Source: Arthrobacter sp. ISL-48
Lineage (GTDB): Bacteria > Actinomycetota > Actinomycetes > Actinomycetales > Micrococcaceae
Assembly: GCF_018613805.1 (NCBI RefSeq)
Contig: NZ_JAGGPL010000022.1
Coordinates: 1 to 64,000, forward strand
Length of the DNA stretch: 64,000 nt
Reading direction: 5' to 3'
The position numbers and the translations under genes are program-made. The notes beneath the pieces were generated by a model, which saw nothing but the letters and a program-made list of their open reading frames with translations, did no database searches and was not told the DNA's origin. Positions 15,215 through 23,123 of this stretch are shown here, one piece after another. Position 1 is the first letter of the stretch; every line of letters starts with the position of its first letter.

Positions 15215-17707
15215 CTAGACGCTTGGTGCGATTTCCGGAATGCGCGGCTTGGCGTTGCCGGCGAACGTGAACTTGGCGTCGTCGCCTTCACCGTCGACGT
15301 CCACCACAACGATGTCACCGGAGTGGATCTCGCCGAACAGGATCTTCTCGGAGAGCTGGTCCTCAATCTCGCGCTGGATGGTGCGGCGGAGCGGCCGGGC
15401 ACCCATGGCGGGATCGTAGCCGCGTGTTGCCAGGAGAACCTTGGCCGCGGTAGTGAGCTCGATGCCCATGTCCTTGTCCTTGAGGCGCTTCTCCAGGCGT
15501 CCGACGAACATGTCCACGATCTCGATGATCTCGTCCTGGGTGAGCTGCGGGAACACCACGACGTCATCCACACGGTTCAGGAACTCGGGGCGGAAGTGCT
15601 GCTTGAGCTCCTCCGTGACCCGGGCGCGCATCCGGTTGTAGCCGGTCTGCGTGTCCGTGCCCGACTGGAAGCCGGTCGCAACGCTCTTGGAGATGTCCCG
15701 GGTACCTAGGTTGGTGGTCATGATGATAACGGTGTTCTTGAAGTCCACCACACGTCCCTGGGAGTCGGTCAGGCGGCCGTCTTCCAGGATCTGCAGGAGC
15801 GAGTTGAAGAGGTCCGCGTGGGCCTTCTCCACTTCGTCGAACAGGACCACGGAGAACGGACGGCGCCGGACCTTCTCGGTCAGCTGCCCGCCTTCCTCGT
15901 AGCCGACGTAGCCCGGAGGCGCACCGAAGAGGCGCGAGACCGTGTGCTTCTCCGAGTACTCGGACATGTCCAGGGTGATCAGGGCGTCCTCTTCACCGAA
16001 CAGGAACTCGGCAAGCGCCTTGGCCAGCTCGGTCTTGCCGACGCCCGTGGGGCCGGCGAAGATGAACGAACCACCGGGACGCTTCGGGTCCTTCAGGCCT
16101 GCACGCGTGCGGCGGATCGCTTGGGACAGGGACCTGATGGCCTCGTTCTGGCCGACCACGCGCTTGTGCAGTTCGTCTTCCATCTTCAGCAGGCGCGAGG
16201 ACTCCTCCTCGGTCAGCTTGAACACCGGGATACCCGTGGAGTTGGCCAATACCTCGGCGATGAGATCCTCATCCACCTCGGAAATATCGTCCATGCCGCC
16301 GGACTTCCAGTGACGTTCCTTCTCTGAACGCTCTGTGATGAGCCTCTGCTCCTTGTCCCGGAGCGAAGCTGCGCCTTCGAAGTCCTGCGCGTCGATGGCG
16401 GATTCCTTCTCCATCTTGAGCTGGGCGATCCGCTCGTCCATGGCCTTCAGCTCCGGCGGGGCAGTCATCCGGCGGATCCGCAGCCGTGCACCGGCTTCAT
16501 CGATCAGGTCGATCGCCTTGTCCGGCAGGAAGCGGTCCGAGATATAGCGTTCGGAGAGGTTCGCGGCCGAGGCGAGGGCGCCGTCGGTGATGGTGACGCG
16601 GTGGTGTGCCTCGTAGCGGTCACGCAGGCCCTTCAGGATCTCAATCGCGTGCGCAACCGAGGGTTCCTTGACCTGGATCGGCTGGAAGCGGCGCTCCAGC
16701 GCGGCGTCCTTCTCGATGTGCTTGCGGTACTCGTCCAGCGTGGTGGCACCGATGGTCTGCAGTTCACCGCGGGCCAGCATGGGCTTCAGGATGGACGCGG
16801 CGTCGATGGCACCTTCGGCGGCTCCGGCACCCACGAGGGTGTGGATCTCGTCGATGAAAAGGATGATGTCGCCGCGGGTGCGGATTTCCTTGAGGACCTT
16901 CTTCAGGCGCTCTTCGAAGTCACCGCGGTACCGGGAGCCGGCCACCAGGGAACCGAGGTCCAAGGTGTACAGCTGCTTGTCCTTGATAGTCTCCGGGACG
17001 TCCCCACGCACGATCGCCTGGGCCAGGCCTTCGACGACGGCGGTTTTGCCGACGCCGGGCTCGCCGATCAGCACCGGGTTGTTCTTGGTGCGGCGGGAAA
17101 GGACCTGCATGACGCGTTCCATCTCGGATTCGCGTCCGATCACCGGGTCCAGTTTGTTCTCACGCGCAGCCTGGGTCAGGTTGCGGCCGAACTGGTCCAG
17201 GACCACGGAACCGGCGGGCGTGCCTTCGGGCTGGCTTGAGCCGACGCCGGCGCCGGTGGTTTCCTTGCCCTGGTAGCCGGAGAGGAGCTGGATGACCTGC
17301 TGGCGGACGCGGTTGAGGTCTGCGCCGAGCTTAACCAGCACCTGGGCGGCAACACCTTCACCCTCGCGGATGAGTCCCAGCAGGATGTGCTCCGTGCCGA
17401 TGTAGTTGTGGCCCAGCTGGAGGGCCTCGCGCAGCGAGAGCTCCAGGACCTTCTTGGCGCGGGGCGTGAAGGGGATGTGACCGGACGGGGCCTGCTGGCC
17501 CTGACCGATAATCTCCTGCACCTGCTCGCGGACGCCGTCGAGCGAGATGCTCAAGGACTCGAGGGCCTTGGCGGCAACGCCCTCACCCTCATGGATCAGA
17601 CCCAACAGGATGTGTTCGGTTCCAATGTAATTGTGGTTCAGCATGCGTGCCTCTTCTTGGGCAAGCACAACTACGCGACGGGCACGGTCCGTAAATCGCT
17701 CAAACAT
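15215..17707 (-). CDS. clpC: ATP-dependent Clp protease ATP-binding subunit ClpC
   Basis: 830 residues, preceded by AGGAG nine bases before ATG 17707. ClpC unfolds proteins for ClpP. Domains in order: two Clp-N repeats (about 1-145; HNYIGTEHILLGLI occurs twice), NBD1 with Walker A GEPGVGKT at 215-222 and LFIDEIHTL, a UVR/middle segment (about 420-460, AQDFEGAASLRDKEQ), and NBD2 with GPTGVGKT and LFDEVEKAH. The C-terminal tail is Asp/Lys-rich as usual. Length and motifs are those of essential actinobacterial ClpC. The 5' leader (17708-17990) has no gene; I could not find a clear ClgR site in it. Confidence 0.98.
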   Translation of the reverse strand: MFERFTDRARRVVVLAQEEARMLNHNYIGTEHILLGLIHEGEGVAAKALESLSISLDGVREQVQEIIGQGQQAPSGHIPFTPRAKKVLELSLREALQLGHNYIGTEHILLGLIREGEGVAAQVLVKLGADLNRVRQQVIQLLSGYQGKETTGAGVGSSQPEGTPAGSVVLDQFGRNLTQAARENKLDPVIGRESEMERVMQVLSRRTKNNPVLIGEPGVGKTAVVEGLAQAIVRGDVPETIKDKQLYTLDLGSLVAGSRYRGDFEERLKKVLKEIRTRGDIILFIDEIHTLVGAGAAEGAIDAASILKPMLARGELQTIGATTLDEYRKHIEKDAALERRFQPIQVKEPSVAHAIEILKGLRDRYEAHHRVTITDGALASAANLSERYISDRFLPDKAIDLIDEAGARLRIRRMTAPPELKAMDERIAQLKMEKESAIDAQDFEGAASLRDKEQRLITERSEKERHWKSGGMDDISEVDEDLIAEVLANSTGIPVFKLTEEESSRLLKMEDELHKRVVGQNEAIRSLSQAIRRTRAGLKDPKRPGGSFIFAGPTGVGKTELAKALAEFLFGEEDALITLDMSEYSEKHTVSRLFGAPPGYVGYEEGGQLTEKVRRRPFSVVLFDEVEKAHADLFNSLLQILEDGRLTDSQGRVVDFKNTVIIMTTNLGTRDISKSVATGFQSGTDTQTGYNRMRARVTEELKQHFRPEFLNRVDDVVVFPQLTQDEIIEIVDMFVGRLEKRLKDKDMGIELTTAAKVLLATRGYDPAMGARPLRRTIQREIEDQLSEKILFGEIHSGDIVVVDVDGEGDDAKFTFAGNAKPRIPEIAPSV

Positions 17708-17990
17708 TTCGCCACACTCCTAGCTACGACGTACTTTGATGCTACGTGGCGGACCCGGCATTGTGGAGCGTGTTCGCCACGGGGGAAACCGTGGCTGGCC
17801 CGGGAATAGACCGCGGGGGCCCGGACAGGGCGCCGCAGCCGTGTTCCATTGGCGCCGCCGGGGCCACACCGGCTGGAAACGGGTGGGGAAAATTCGCGTG
17901 GACTTTGTCGTCTGCGACCCCAGGGAGCTGCGAATGCGCGAAGGTATTCCATACCACCGCAGCGGCGGGCGAGCATAAACTACTTTGCGC

Positions 17991-18031
17991 CAAAAAAGCC
18001 CTGCCTTCGCCAACAGACGAAGACAGGGCTT
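17991..18031 (-). terminator. rho-independent terminator of lsr2
   Basis: AAGCCCTGCCTTCG (17996-18009) pairs with CGAAGACAGGGCTT (18018-18031) with one mismatch-tolerant step and an 8-base loop; in the minus direction it is followed by a run of six T. It lies 25 bases after the lsr2 stop. Confidence 0.85.
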
Positions 18032-18055
18032 AAAGGGACGTCCGGAAGCCCGCTA

Positions 18056-18385
18056 CTACGAATTTGCCTTTTGGTAGGCTTCCTGGATTTCGGCCTGAAT
18101 TCGGCCGCGGCTGTTAACCGTGTAGCCATTCTCGCGCGCCCACTGACGGATCTGCGCGGAATCGTTGCCTCGCGCTCCTGTAGCCGGTTTGGTCCGGGTA
18201 GGGCGGCCCGTGGATGTCTTACGGGCAGCGGCCACAAACCGCTCAAGTGCGGAACGGAGCTCGGCAGCATTAGGCGCCGACAGATCAATTTCGTAGCTGA
18301 CCCCATCGAGGCCAAAACGGACATTCTCGTCCGCGGTTCCCCCATCCAGATCATCTACGAGGATGATGCTTACTTTCTGTGCCAT
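18056..18385 (-). CDS. lsr2: Lsr2 nucleoid-associated xenogeneic silencer
   Basis: 109 residues, AGAGGAAG before the ATG. Residues 1-55 form the dimerisation/oligomerisation domain (QKVSIILVDDLDGG, VRFGLDGVSYEIDLS, NAAELRSALERFV), then a basic linker, then the DNA-binding domain with the AT-hook-like RGR in YTVNSRGRIQAEIQEAY preceded by IRQWARENG. Lsr2 coats AT-rich and foreign DNA. The position between lysS and clpC is conserved in actinobacteria. Given the amount of mobile DNA in this window, AT-richer stretches here are likely targets. Confidence 0.96.
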   Translation of the reverse strand: MAQKVSIILVDDLDGGTADENVRFGLDGVSYEIDLSAPNAAELRSALERFVAAARKTSTGRPTRTKPATGARGNDSAQIRQWARENGYTVNSRGRIQAEIQEAYQKANS

Positions 18386-18460
18386 TAAATTGTCTTCCTC
18401 TTGGAAAGGTACGGGGTTTCACAAAAGCGGGGAATCGTAAAAGCAGGATGTCCTGTAAAA

Positions 18461-18490
18461 AGTATGACCCTCTTTATGGCAACGCGTCAA
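18461..18490 (-). promoter_or_regulatory. lsr2: candidate lsr2 promoter
   Basis: On the minus strand TTGACG (18490-18485) and CATACT (18466-18461) are separated by 18 bases, about 75 bases upstream of the lsr2 ATG. The surrounding 150 bases are clearly AT-richer than the window. Seen by eye only. Confidence 0.45.
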
Positions 18491-18535
18491 AGCGACGAAT
18501 GGTTCCTGTGGATATTCACAGTAAATTCTTTCGTT

Positions 18536-18715
18536 TTATAAATCGGAATCCGTGCCAGTGCCGTTCGATGGCTCTGCGCTGCGCGCATCTGCTTCTGCCT
18601 TGGCTCGCGCTTCCGCCTGCCGCTCCGATTTATCGGCATTGAAGATCGACTTCATCGCGAACCAGAAGAGCAGGCCCACCACAAGCGACGGGAGGAGTAC
18701 GGCGACATATTCCAT
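18536..18715 (-). CDS. small single-helix membrane protein
   Basis: 59 residues, starting at an ATG two bases after the lysS stop and ending TAA at 18536. It begins MEYVAVLLPSLVVGLLFWF, one membrane helix with almost no leader, then AMKSIFNADKSERQAEARA and an Ala/Lys/Glu-rich cytoplasmic helix ending in a Ser/Gly/Asp tail. Codon use (third-position G/C), the tight coupling to lysS and the sensible topology support a real gene. Function unknown; the form is that of small helical membrane adaptors. Confidence 0.75.
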   Translation of the reverse strand: MEYVAVLLPSLVVGLLFWFAMKSIFNADKSERQAEARAKAEADARSAEPSNGTGTDSDL

Positions 18716-18717
18716 GG

Positions 18718-20250
18718 TCAGTGCCCTTCAGGCTTAAGGAGCGGAAAGAGGATGGTCTCCCTGATGCCGGCACCGGTGAACAGCATGACCAGCCTGTCGA
18801 TGCCCAGGCCTATGCCGCCCATGGGAGGAGCACCGTATTCGAGGGCCCGGAGGAAGTCCTCATCCAGCTGCATGGCCTCGTCATCGCCCTCGGCAGCGTG
18901 CCGGGACTGCTCGGTGAGCCGTTCCCTCTGGATGACGGGATCGATCAGTTCCGAGAAGGCCGTGCCACGCTCCATTCCGCCGATGATGAGGTCCCAGGCC
19001 TCGATCAGCCGGCCGTCCTTACGGTGCGGGCGGGCCAGCGGCTGGGCGGACGGCGGGTAGTCGTACACGAAGGTGGGATTCAGCAGCGTGGGCTCCACGA
19101 TCTCGCCAAACAGCTCCACGGCCAGTTTCTCGGCGTCCCACTTCGGATCCACCTTCACCTCATGCTTTGCGGCGATGCCCCGCAGCACCTCAAGCGAAGT
19201 GTCCGGAGTGACCTCCTGGCCAACGGCGTCGGAAAGCCCGGGGTAGACCGACAGCCAGGCCCAGTCGCCGTCGAGGTTGATCTCCCCGGCGTCCGTCTGC
19301 AGGGTACGTCCGGCACCTACTGCATCCGCGGCGTCCAGGATGATTTCCTTGATGCGATCCGCCATGATGAACTGGTCCGCCCAGGCCTCGTAACACTCAA
19401 GGGTGGTGAATTCGGGGCTGTGGGTGGAGTCCACGCCTTCATTACGGAAGACCCGGCCCATGTCGTAGACACGGTCGATCCCGCCCACCACGGCGCGCTT
19501 GAGGTAGAGCTCCGTGGCGATGCGGAGGGTCATCTTCTGGTCGAACGCGTTCATGTGCGTCTCGAACGGGCGGGCCAGGGCGCCGCCGTGGACCAGCTGC
19601 AGGATGGGGGTTTCCACCTCCACGTAGCTGTGACGGTGCAGGCTTTCACGGATGGAGCGGGTGATGGCGGCGCGGGTATAGACCATCTCGCGGGCTTCAT
19701 CGCGCACCATCAGGTCCACGTAGCGCTGGCGGACGCGGGTTTCCTCGTTCAGTTCCGCGTGCAGCACCGGAAGCGGACGCAGGGCCTTGGAGGCCATGGA
19801 CCAGGACTCCGCCATGACAGACAGCTCGCCGCGGCGTGAGGAGATGACCTCACCCTTGATAAACACGTGGTCGCCCAAGTCAACCAGTGCCTTCCAGTCC
19901 GCGAGCGCTTCCTCGCCGACGTTGGCTAGGCTCAGCATGGCCTGCAGCCGGGTACCCTTGCCGTCCGTTCCGCCTTCCTGCAGAGTGGCGAAGCAGAGCT
20001 TGCCGGTGTTGCGGACAAACACCACCCTGCCCGTTACACCCACGAGGTCGCCGGTGGTGTCATCGGCCTCAAGGTGCGCGTACTTTTCGCGGATCTCGGT
20101 GAGGGAATGCGTGCGCTCCACACCCACCGGGTACGCCTCGGTGCCGCGTTCAATCAGTTTGGCGCGCTTTTCCATGCGGATGCGCATCTGTTCGCTGGCG
20201 TCGAGCGGCTCAGGGGCATTCTTGGAGGCGGGGGTGTTTTGGGAAGTCAC
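18718..20250 (-). CDS. lysS: lysine--tRNA ligase, class II
   Basis: 510 residues from the GTG at 20250 (a TTG three codons upstream is possible). Charges tRNA-Lys. Class II motifs: the OB-fold anticodon domain (about 65-160, VGVTGRVVFVRNTGKLCF), motif 1 around RSIRESLHRHSYVEVETPIL, motif 2 FRNEGVDSTHSPEFTTLE and motif 3 GGIGLGIDRLVMLFTG near the C-terminus. The signature LIEAWDLIIGGMERGTAFSEL is typical of class II LysRS. It heads the lysS - small membrane protein - lsr2 - clpC run. Confidence 0.97.
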   Translation of the reverse strand: MTSQNTPASKNAPEPLDASEQMRIRMEKRAKLIERGTEAYPVGVERTHSLTEIREKYAHLEADDTTGDLVGVTGRVVFVRNTGKLCFATLQEGGTDGKGTRLQAMLSLANVGEEALADWKALVDLGDHVFIKGEVISSRRGELSVMAESWSMASKALRPLPVLHAELNEETRVRQRYVDLMVRDEAREMVYTRAAITRSIRESLHRHSYVEVETPILQLVHGGALARPFETHMNAFDQKMTLRIATELYLKRAVVGGIDRVYDMGRVFRNEGVDSTHSPEFTTLECYEAWADQFIMADRIKEIILDAADAVGAGRTLQTDAGEINLDGDWAWLSVYPGLSDAVGQEVTPDTSLEVLRGIAAKHEVKVDPKWDAEKLAVELFGEIVEPTLLNPTFVYDYPPSAQPLARPHRKDGRLIEAWDLIIGGMERGTAFSELIDPVIQRERLTEQSRHAAEGDDEAMQLDEDFLRALEYGAPPMGGIGLGIDRLVMLFTGAGIRETILFPLLKPEGH

Positions 20251-20317
20251 AATCCCCAAGTTTACCGGGACTTCGCGTCACCGGCTTCCGGCCGCCGGTG
20301 GGGCTTAGACTCGGGCT

Positions 20318-21262
20318 GTGGAGACGTGGACAGTGGAAACGGACGACGGCGGGCGCCTGGCGGTGCACTCGTTCCTCAGCCCGGCGGCCACCGCGGCCGG
20401 CAGGACTGCCAGCACGCCAGCGGACGGAGAGCGGACGGCGGGGGGTGCTCCCGGCGTCGTACTCATCCACGGCACTCTGGTGACCGATGCCCTTTACCGG
20501 CCTTTCGCCCGGAAGCTAAGCGTCCTTCTGGGCAGGCCGGTGCACTGCTACAACCGGCGCGGCCGGGGCGGCTCCGCGCCGCAGCCTGACGACTACTCGG
20601 TGAAGACCGAGATTACCGACCTGACAGCGGTGATGCGCGAGACCGGGTCCACGGACGTGGTGGCGCACAGCTACGGCGGGTTTGTGGCGTTGCAGGCTGC
20701 CCGCACGCTGCCGATTGGCCGGTTGGTGACTTATGACGCTGCCGTGTCACTCTCCGGGAGCCTCAATCACAGATGGCGGCCGGAGCTGGAGGACGCCGTC
20801 ACTGCGGGTCAGCTCAACCATGCCTGGGCGCACCTGGTCCGGGGCCTGGCAACGGCAGGTCCGGTTTCTTACCTGCCGCTCGGCGCGCTCCGCATGCTGA
20901 GCATCCTCTCCGCGCGAACCACTGTGGGGGCGGAAATGCGGCAACTGCTACCCACGGCAGTCGCAGAGATGCGGGCAGTGCTGGACGCAAACGCCGAGCT
21001 TGAGGACTTCACGGCCCTCACCACACCTATTCTGATGCTCAGTGGCGGCTGGAGCCCGGCCTACTTTGCGCAGACGGGCCGGGAGCTCGCCGCGGCGGTT
21101 CCATCCATCGAGTTTGCTGTGGTGCCGGGCCAGCTCCATGAGGGTCCTATTCGTCCAGGCAAAGGGCTCGCTGTGAGGATGGCCCGGTTCATCAACGGCG
21201 GCGGCACCGAGGTCCGCAGGCTGGGACATCGTAGGCCCAGGGGCGGTCGGGCAGGCGGGTAG
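20318..21262 (+). CDS. alpha/beta hydrolase
   Basis: 314 residues from a GTG. Contains VVLIHGTLVTDALYRPF, NRRGRGGSAPQPDDYSV, the nucleophile elbow VVAHSYGGFVALQAA (Ser in S-Y-G-G) and a distal acid/His region near ILMLSGGWSPAYF and VPGQLHEG. The start has an added Gly/Ala/Arg-rich segment. It is clearly related to the hydrolase at 31000-31833 (shared NRRGRG.S.PQP.DY, TDV..HS.GG..AL.AARTLP). Substrate unknown. It diverges from lysS with a 60-base gap. Confidence 0.8.
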   Translation: METWTVETDDGGRLAVHSFLSPAATAAGRTASTPADGERTAGGAPGVVLIHGTLVTDALYRPFARKLSVLLGRPVHCYNRRGRGGSAPQPDDYSVKTEITDLTAVMRETGSTDVVAHSYGGFVALQAARTLPIGRLVTYDAAVSLSGSLNHRWRPELEDAVTAGQLNHAWAHLVRGLATAGPVSYLPLGALRMLSILSARTTVGAEMRQLLPTAVAEMRAVLDANAELEDFTALTTPILMLSGGWSPAYFAQTGRELAAAVPSIEFAVVPGQLHEGPIRPGKGLAVRMARFINGGGTEVRRLGHRRPRGGRAGG

Positions 21263-21275
21263 GGCCGCGCGTGCA

Positions 21276-23123
21276 CTACCCCCGCTCCCCCCTGCTGAAC
21301 GCGGCGGGGCCGGCTTCCCCCAGAGTGTGCCAGACGCTTCGTCCCTTGATCCCGCCTTTCCGGTCTGCAAGCCAGTCGCCCCAGGAGGTGATGTCCTCCC
21401 CGCCTGCCGCGGCAACGGCATCGCAGGCGAACCCGACCGCGCTGGTACCGTCCGCAAGCTGTACGGATCCGAGCAGCATGGGTTCCGGCAGGGCGGCCAG
21501 GAACGATCCCAGCCCCGCTTCGGAGAGCAGCCATCGCTCGCCAACGAGCTCCGCGCCGTCGTCGGACCGGTACACGCCCGGCTTGGGCGGCACGGTGCCC
21601 AGGGACACCATGCGGTAGCGGGCTGCGGTGCGCACGGGACCGTCCCAGGCAGCGCCGAGGTCCTCCAGCTGGGGGGCCAGCGGCTGGCCCCTGCGGTGAG
21701 CCCCGACGACAACCAGCGGCAATGCCACGGCGCCGGCAGCTACCGGCCAGGGAAGGGACGACGGCGGCTGCCCGGCCATTGACTGCACCGCCGGCTCAGC
21801 GCCGGCAGCGAAGAGTGGCGGCACTGCCGGGGTCACTTCGACCCTGCGGGCGATATCAGCCACCACGGCGTCATCGAAGGTCCGGCCCACCACCGTCAAA
21901 CCAAACTGGGCACCTTCCACCTCGCCTGCGGGGACAGCCGCGGCAGACAGATCGAAGAGGTTGCAGAAGTTTGTGTAGGTGCCCATCAAGGAGTTCAGTC
22001 CCACGGGGTCAGCGGCCACCTCAGACAGAGTGGGGTGAAACGGCGCCGTGGGAACCAGGAGGGCATCGAACCCCTCCAGCCGTGCCAGCGCCTTGCGTTT
22101 CAGCTCTTCCAGCTTTTCCGTATCAGCGACGTACCGGTGGGCAGACAGCTTGCCGGCCGCGCGGATGATGCCCCCCACGGTGGGATCGAGGCCCGCCTGC
22201 CCGTCCGTTCCCCCGTCGAACCCTTCGATGTAGTCGCCCACGGCGGCGTAGCGCTCGGCCACCAGCGCGCCGTCGTACAGCAGCCGGGCGGCCTCAAGGA
22301 AGGCGTCGAATTCGATTGCCTCAGCGTCCACCCCTGAGTCTCGAAGCCGGTCGAGCTGGCGGGCGAACTCTGCAGCCCACGCGTCCGGAAGGGCGGGCAG
22401 GCTGGCAGGATAGGCGACGCGGGGCTTCGATGGTGCTGCGAGCCGAACATCTGTGGGCCAGGGGCGGGAGCCGCGAGCCATAACGCCCATGGCGAGCTCC
22501 GCAGTGGACAGGTGACGGGCAAAGATCGTGACGGCGTCCCAGGACCGGCAGGCGGGTACCACACCGGCGGTGGACACGATGCCCAGAGTCGGTTTGATGC
22601 CCACGATCCCCTGCAGCCCCGCCGGCACGCGGCCTGATCCCGCCGTGTCCGTTCCGATGGCGATGTCCACCAGGCCCAGTGCCACCGCCACGGCGGAACC
22701 CGAACTGGAGCCACCGGAAATGAAGCCCGGGCGGCGGGAGTCCCTGACAGCACCGTGCGGGCTTCGCGTGCCGACCAGCCCGGTGGCGAACTGGTCGAGG
22801 TTCGTGGCTCCCAGCACCAGGGCACCCGCTGCACGGAGGTGGGCCACCGCGTCCGCGTCCTTCTCCGGCAAGTAGGCGAAGCCGGGGCAGGCAGCAGTCG
22901 TGGGGATGCCAGCGACGTCGACGTTGTTCTTGACGGCGAGCAGGAGCCCGGCGAGCGGCAGATGGGCGCCGCCGGCGACGGCGGTGTCAATGGAGGCCGC
23001 TTCGGCCAGGAGTTCGTCCTCGCCGCGCAGGGTTATCCAAATTTCCGGCCGGTCCACAGCCTCGACGGCGGCGAAGGCGGCCCGCACGCGCATGGAAGCA
23101 GCGGACGTGGTGACGTTGCTCAT
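21276..23123 (-). CDS. atzF: allophanate hydrolase
   Basis: 615 residues. Cleaves allophanate to ammonia and CO2, the last step after a urea/guanidine carboxylase. Amidase-signature triad: Lys in LLAVKNNVDVAGIPT, cis-Ser in FISGGSSSGSAVAVALG, nucleophile Ser in GTDTAGSGRVPAGLQGIVG. The C-terminal third (about 450-615; YRMVSLGTVPPKPGVY, EPMLLGSVQLADG) is the second allophanate-hydrolase domain. Its ATG overlaps the carboxylase stop (ATGA, 23120-23123), so it is the last gene of the operon running from 30038. Confidence 0.93.
   Translation of the reverse strand: MSNVTTSAASMRVRAAFAAVEAVDRPEIWITLRGEDELLAEAASIDTAVAGGAHLPLAGLLLAVKNNVDVAGIPTTAACPGFAYLPEKDADAVAHLRAAGALVLGATNLDQFATGLVGTRSPHGAVRDSRRPGFISGGSSSGSAVAVALGLVDIAIGTDTAGSGRVPAGLQGIVGIKPTLGIVSTAGVVPACRSWDAVTIFARHLSTAELAMGVMARGSRPWPTDVRLAAPSKPRVAYPASLPALPDAWAAEFARQLDRLRDSGVDAEAIEFDAFLEAARLLYDGALVAERYAAVGDYIEGFDGGTDGQAGLDPTVGGIIRAAGKLSAHRYVADTEKLEELKRKALARLEGFDALLVPTAPFHPTLSEVAADPVGLNSLMGTYTNFCNLFDLSAAAVPAGEVEGAQFGLTVVGRTFDDAVVADIARRVEVTPAVPPLFAAGAEPAVQSMAGQPPSSLPWPVAAGAVALPLVVVGAHRRGQPLAPQLEDLGAAWDGPVRTAARYRMVSLGTVPPKPGVYRSDDGAELVGERWLLSEAGLGSFLAALPEPMLLGSVQLADGTSAVGFACDAVAAAGGEDITSWGDWLADRKGGIKGRSVWHTLGEAGPAAFSRGERG

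Noticed and set aside
17708..17990. ClgR operator upstream of clpC
   Set aside because: Several CGC/GCG-rich spots exist but none has the expected symmetric arrangement.
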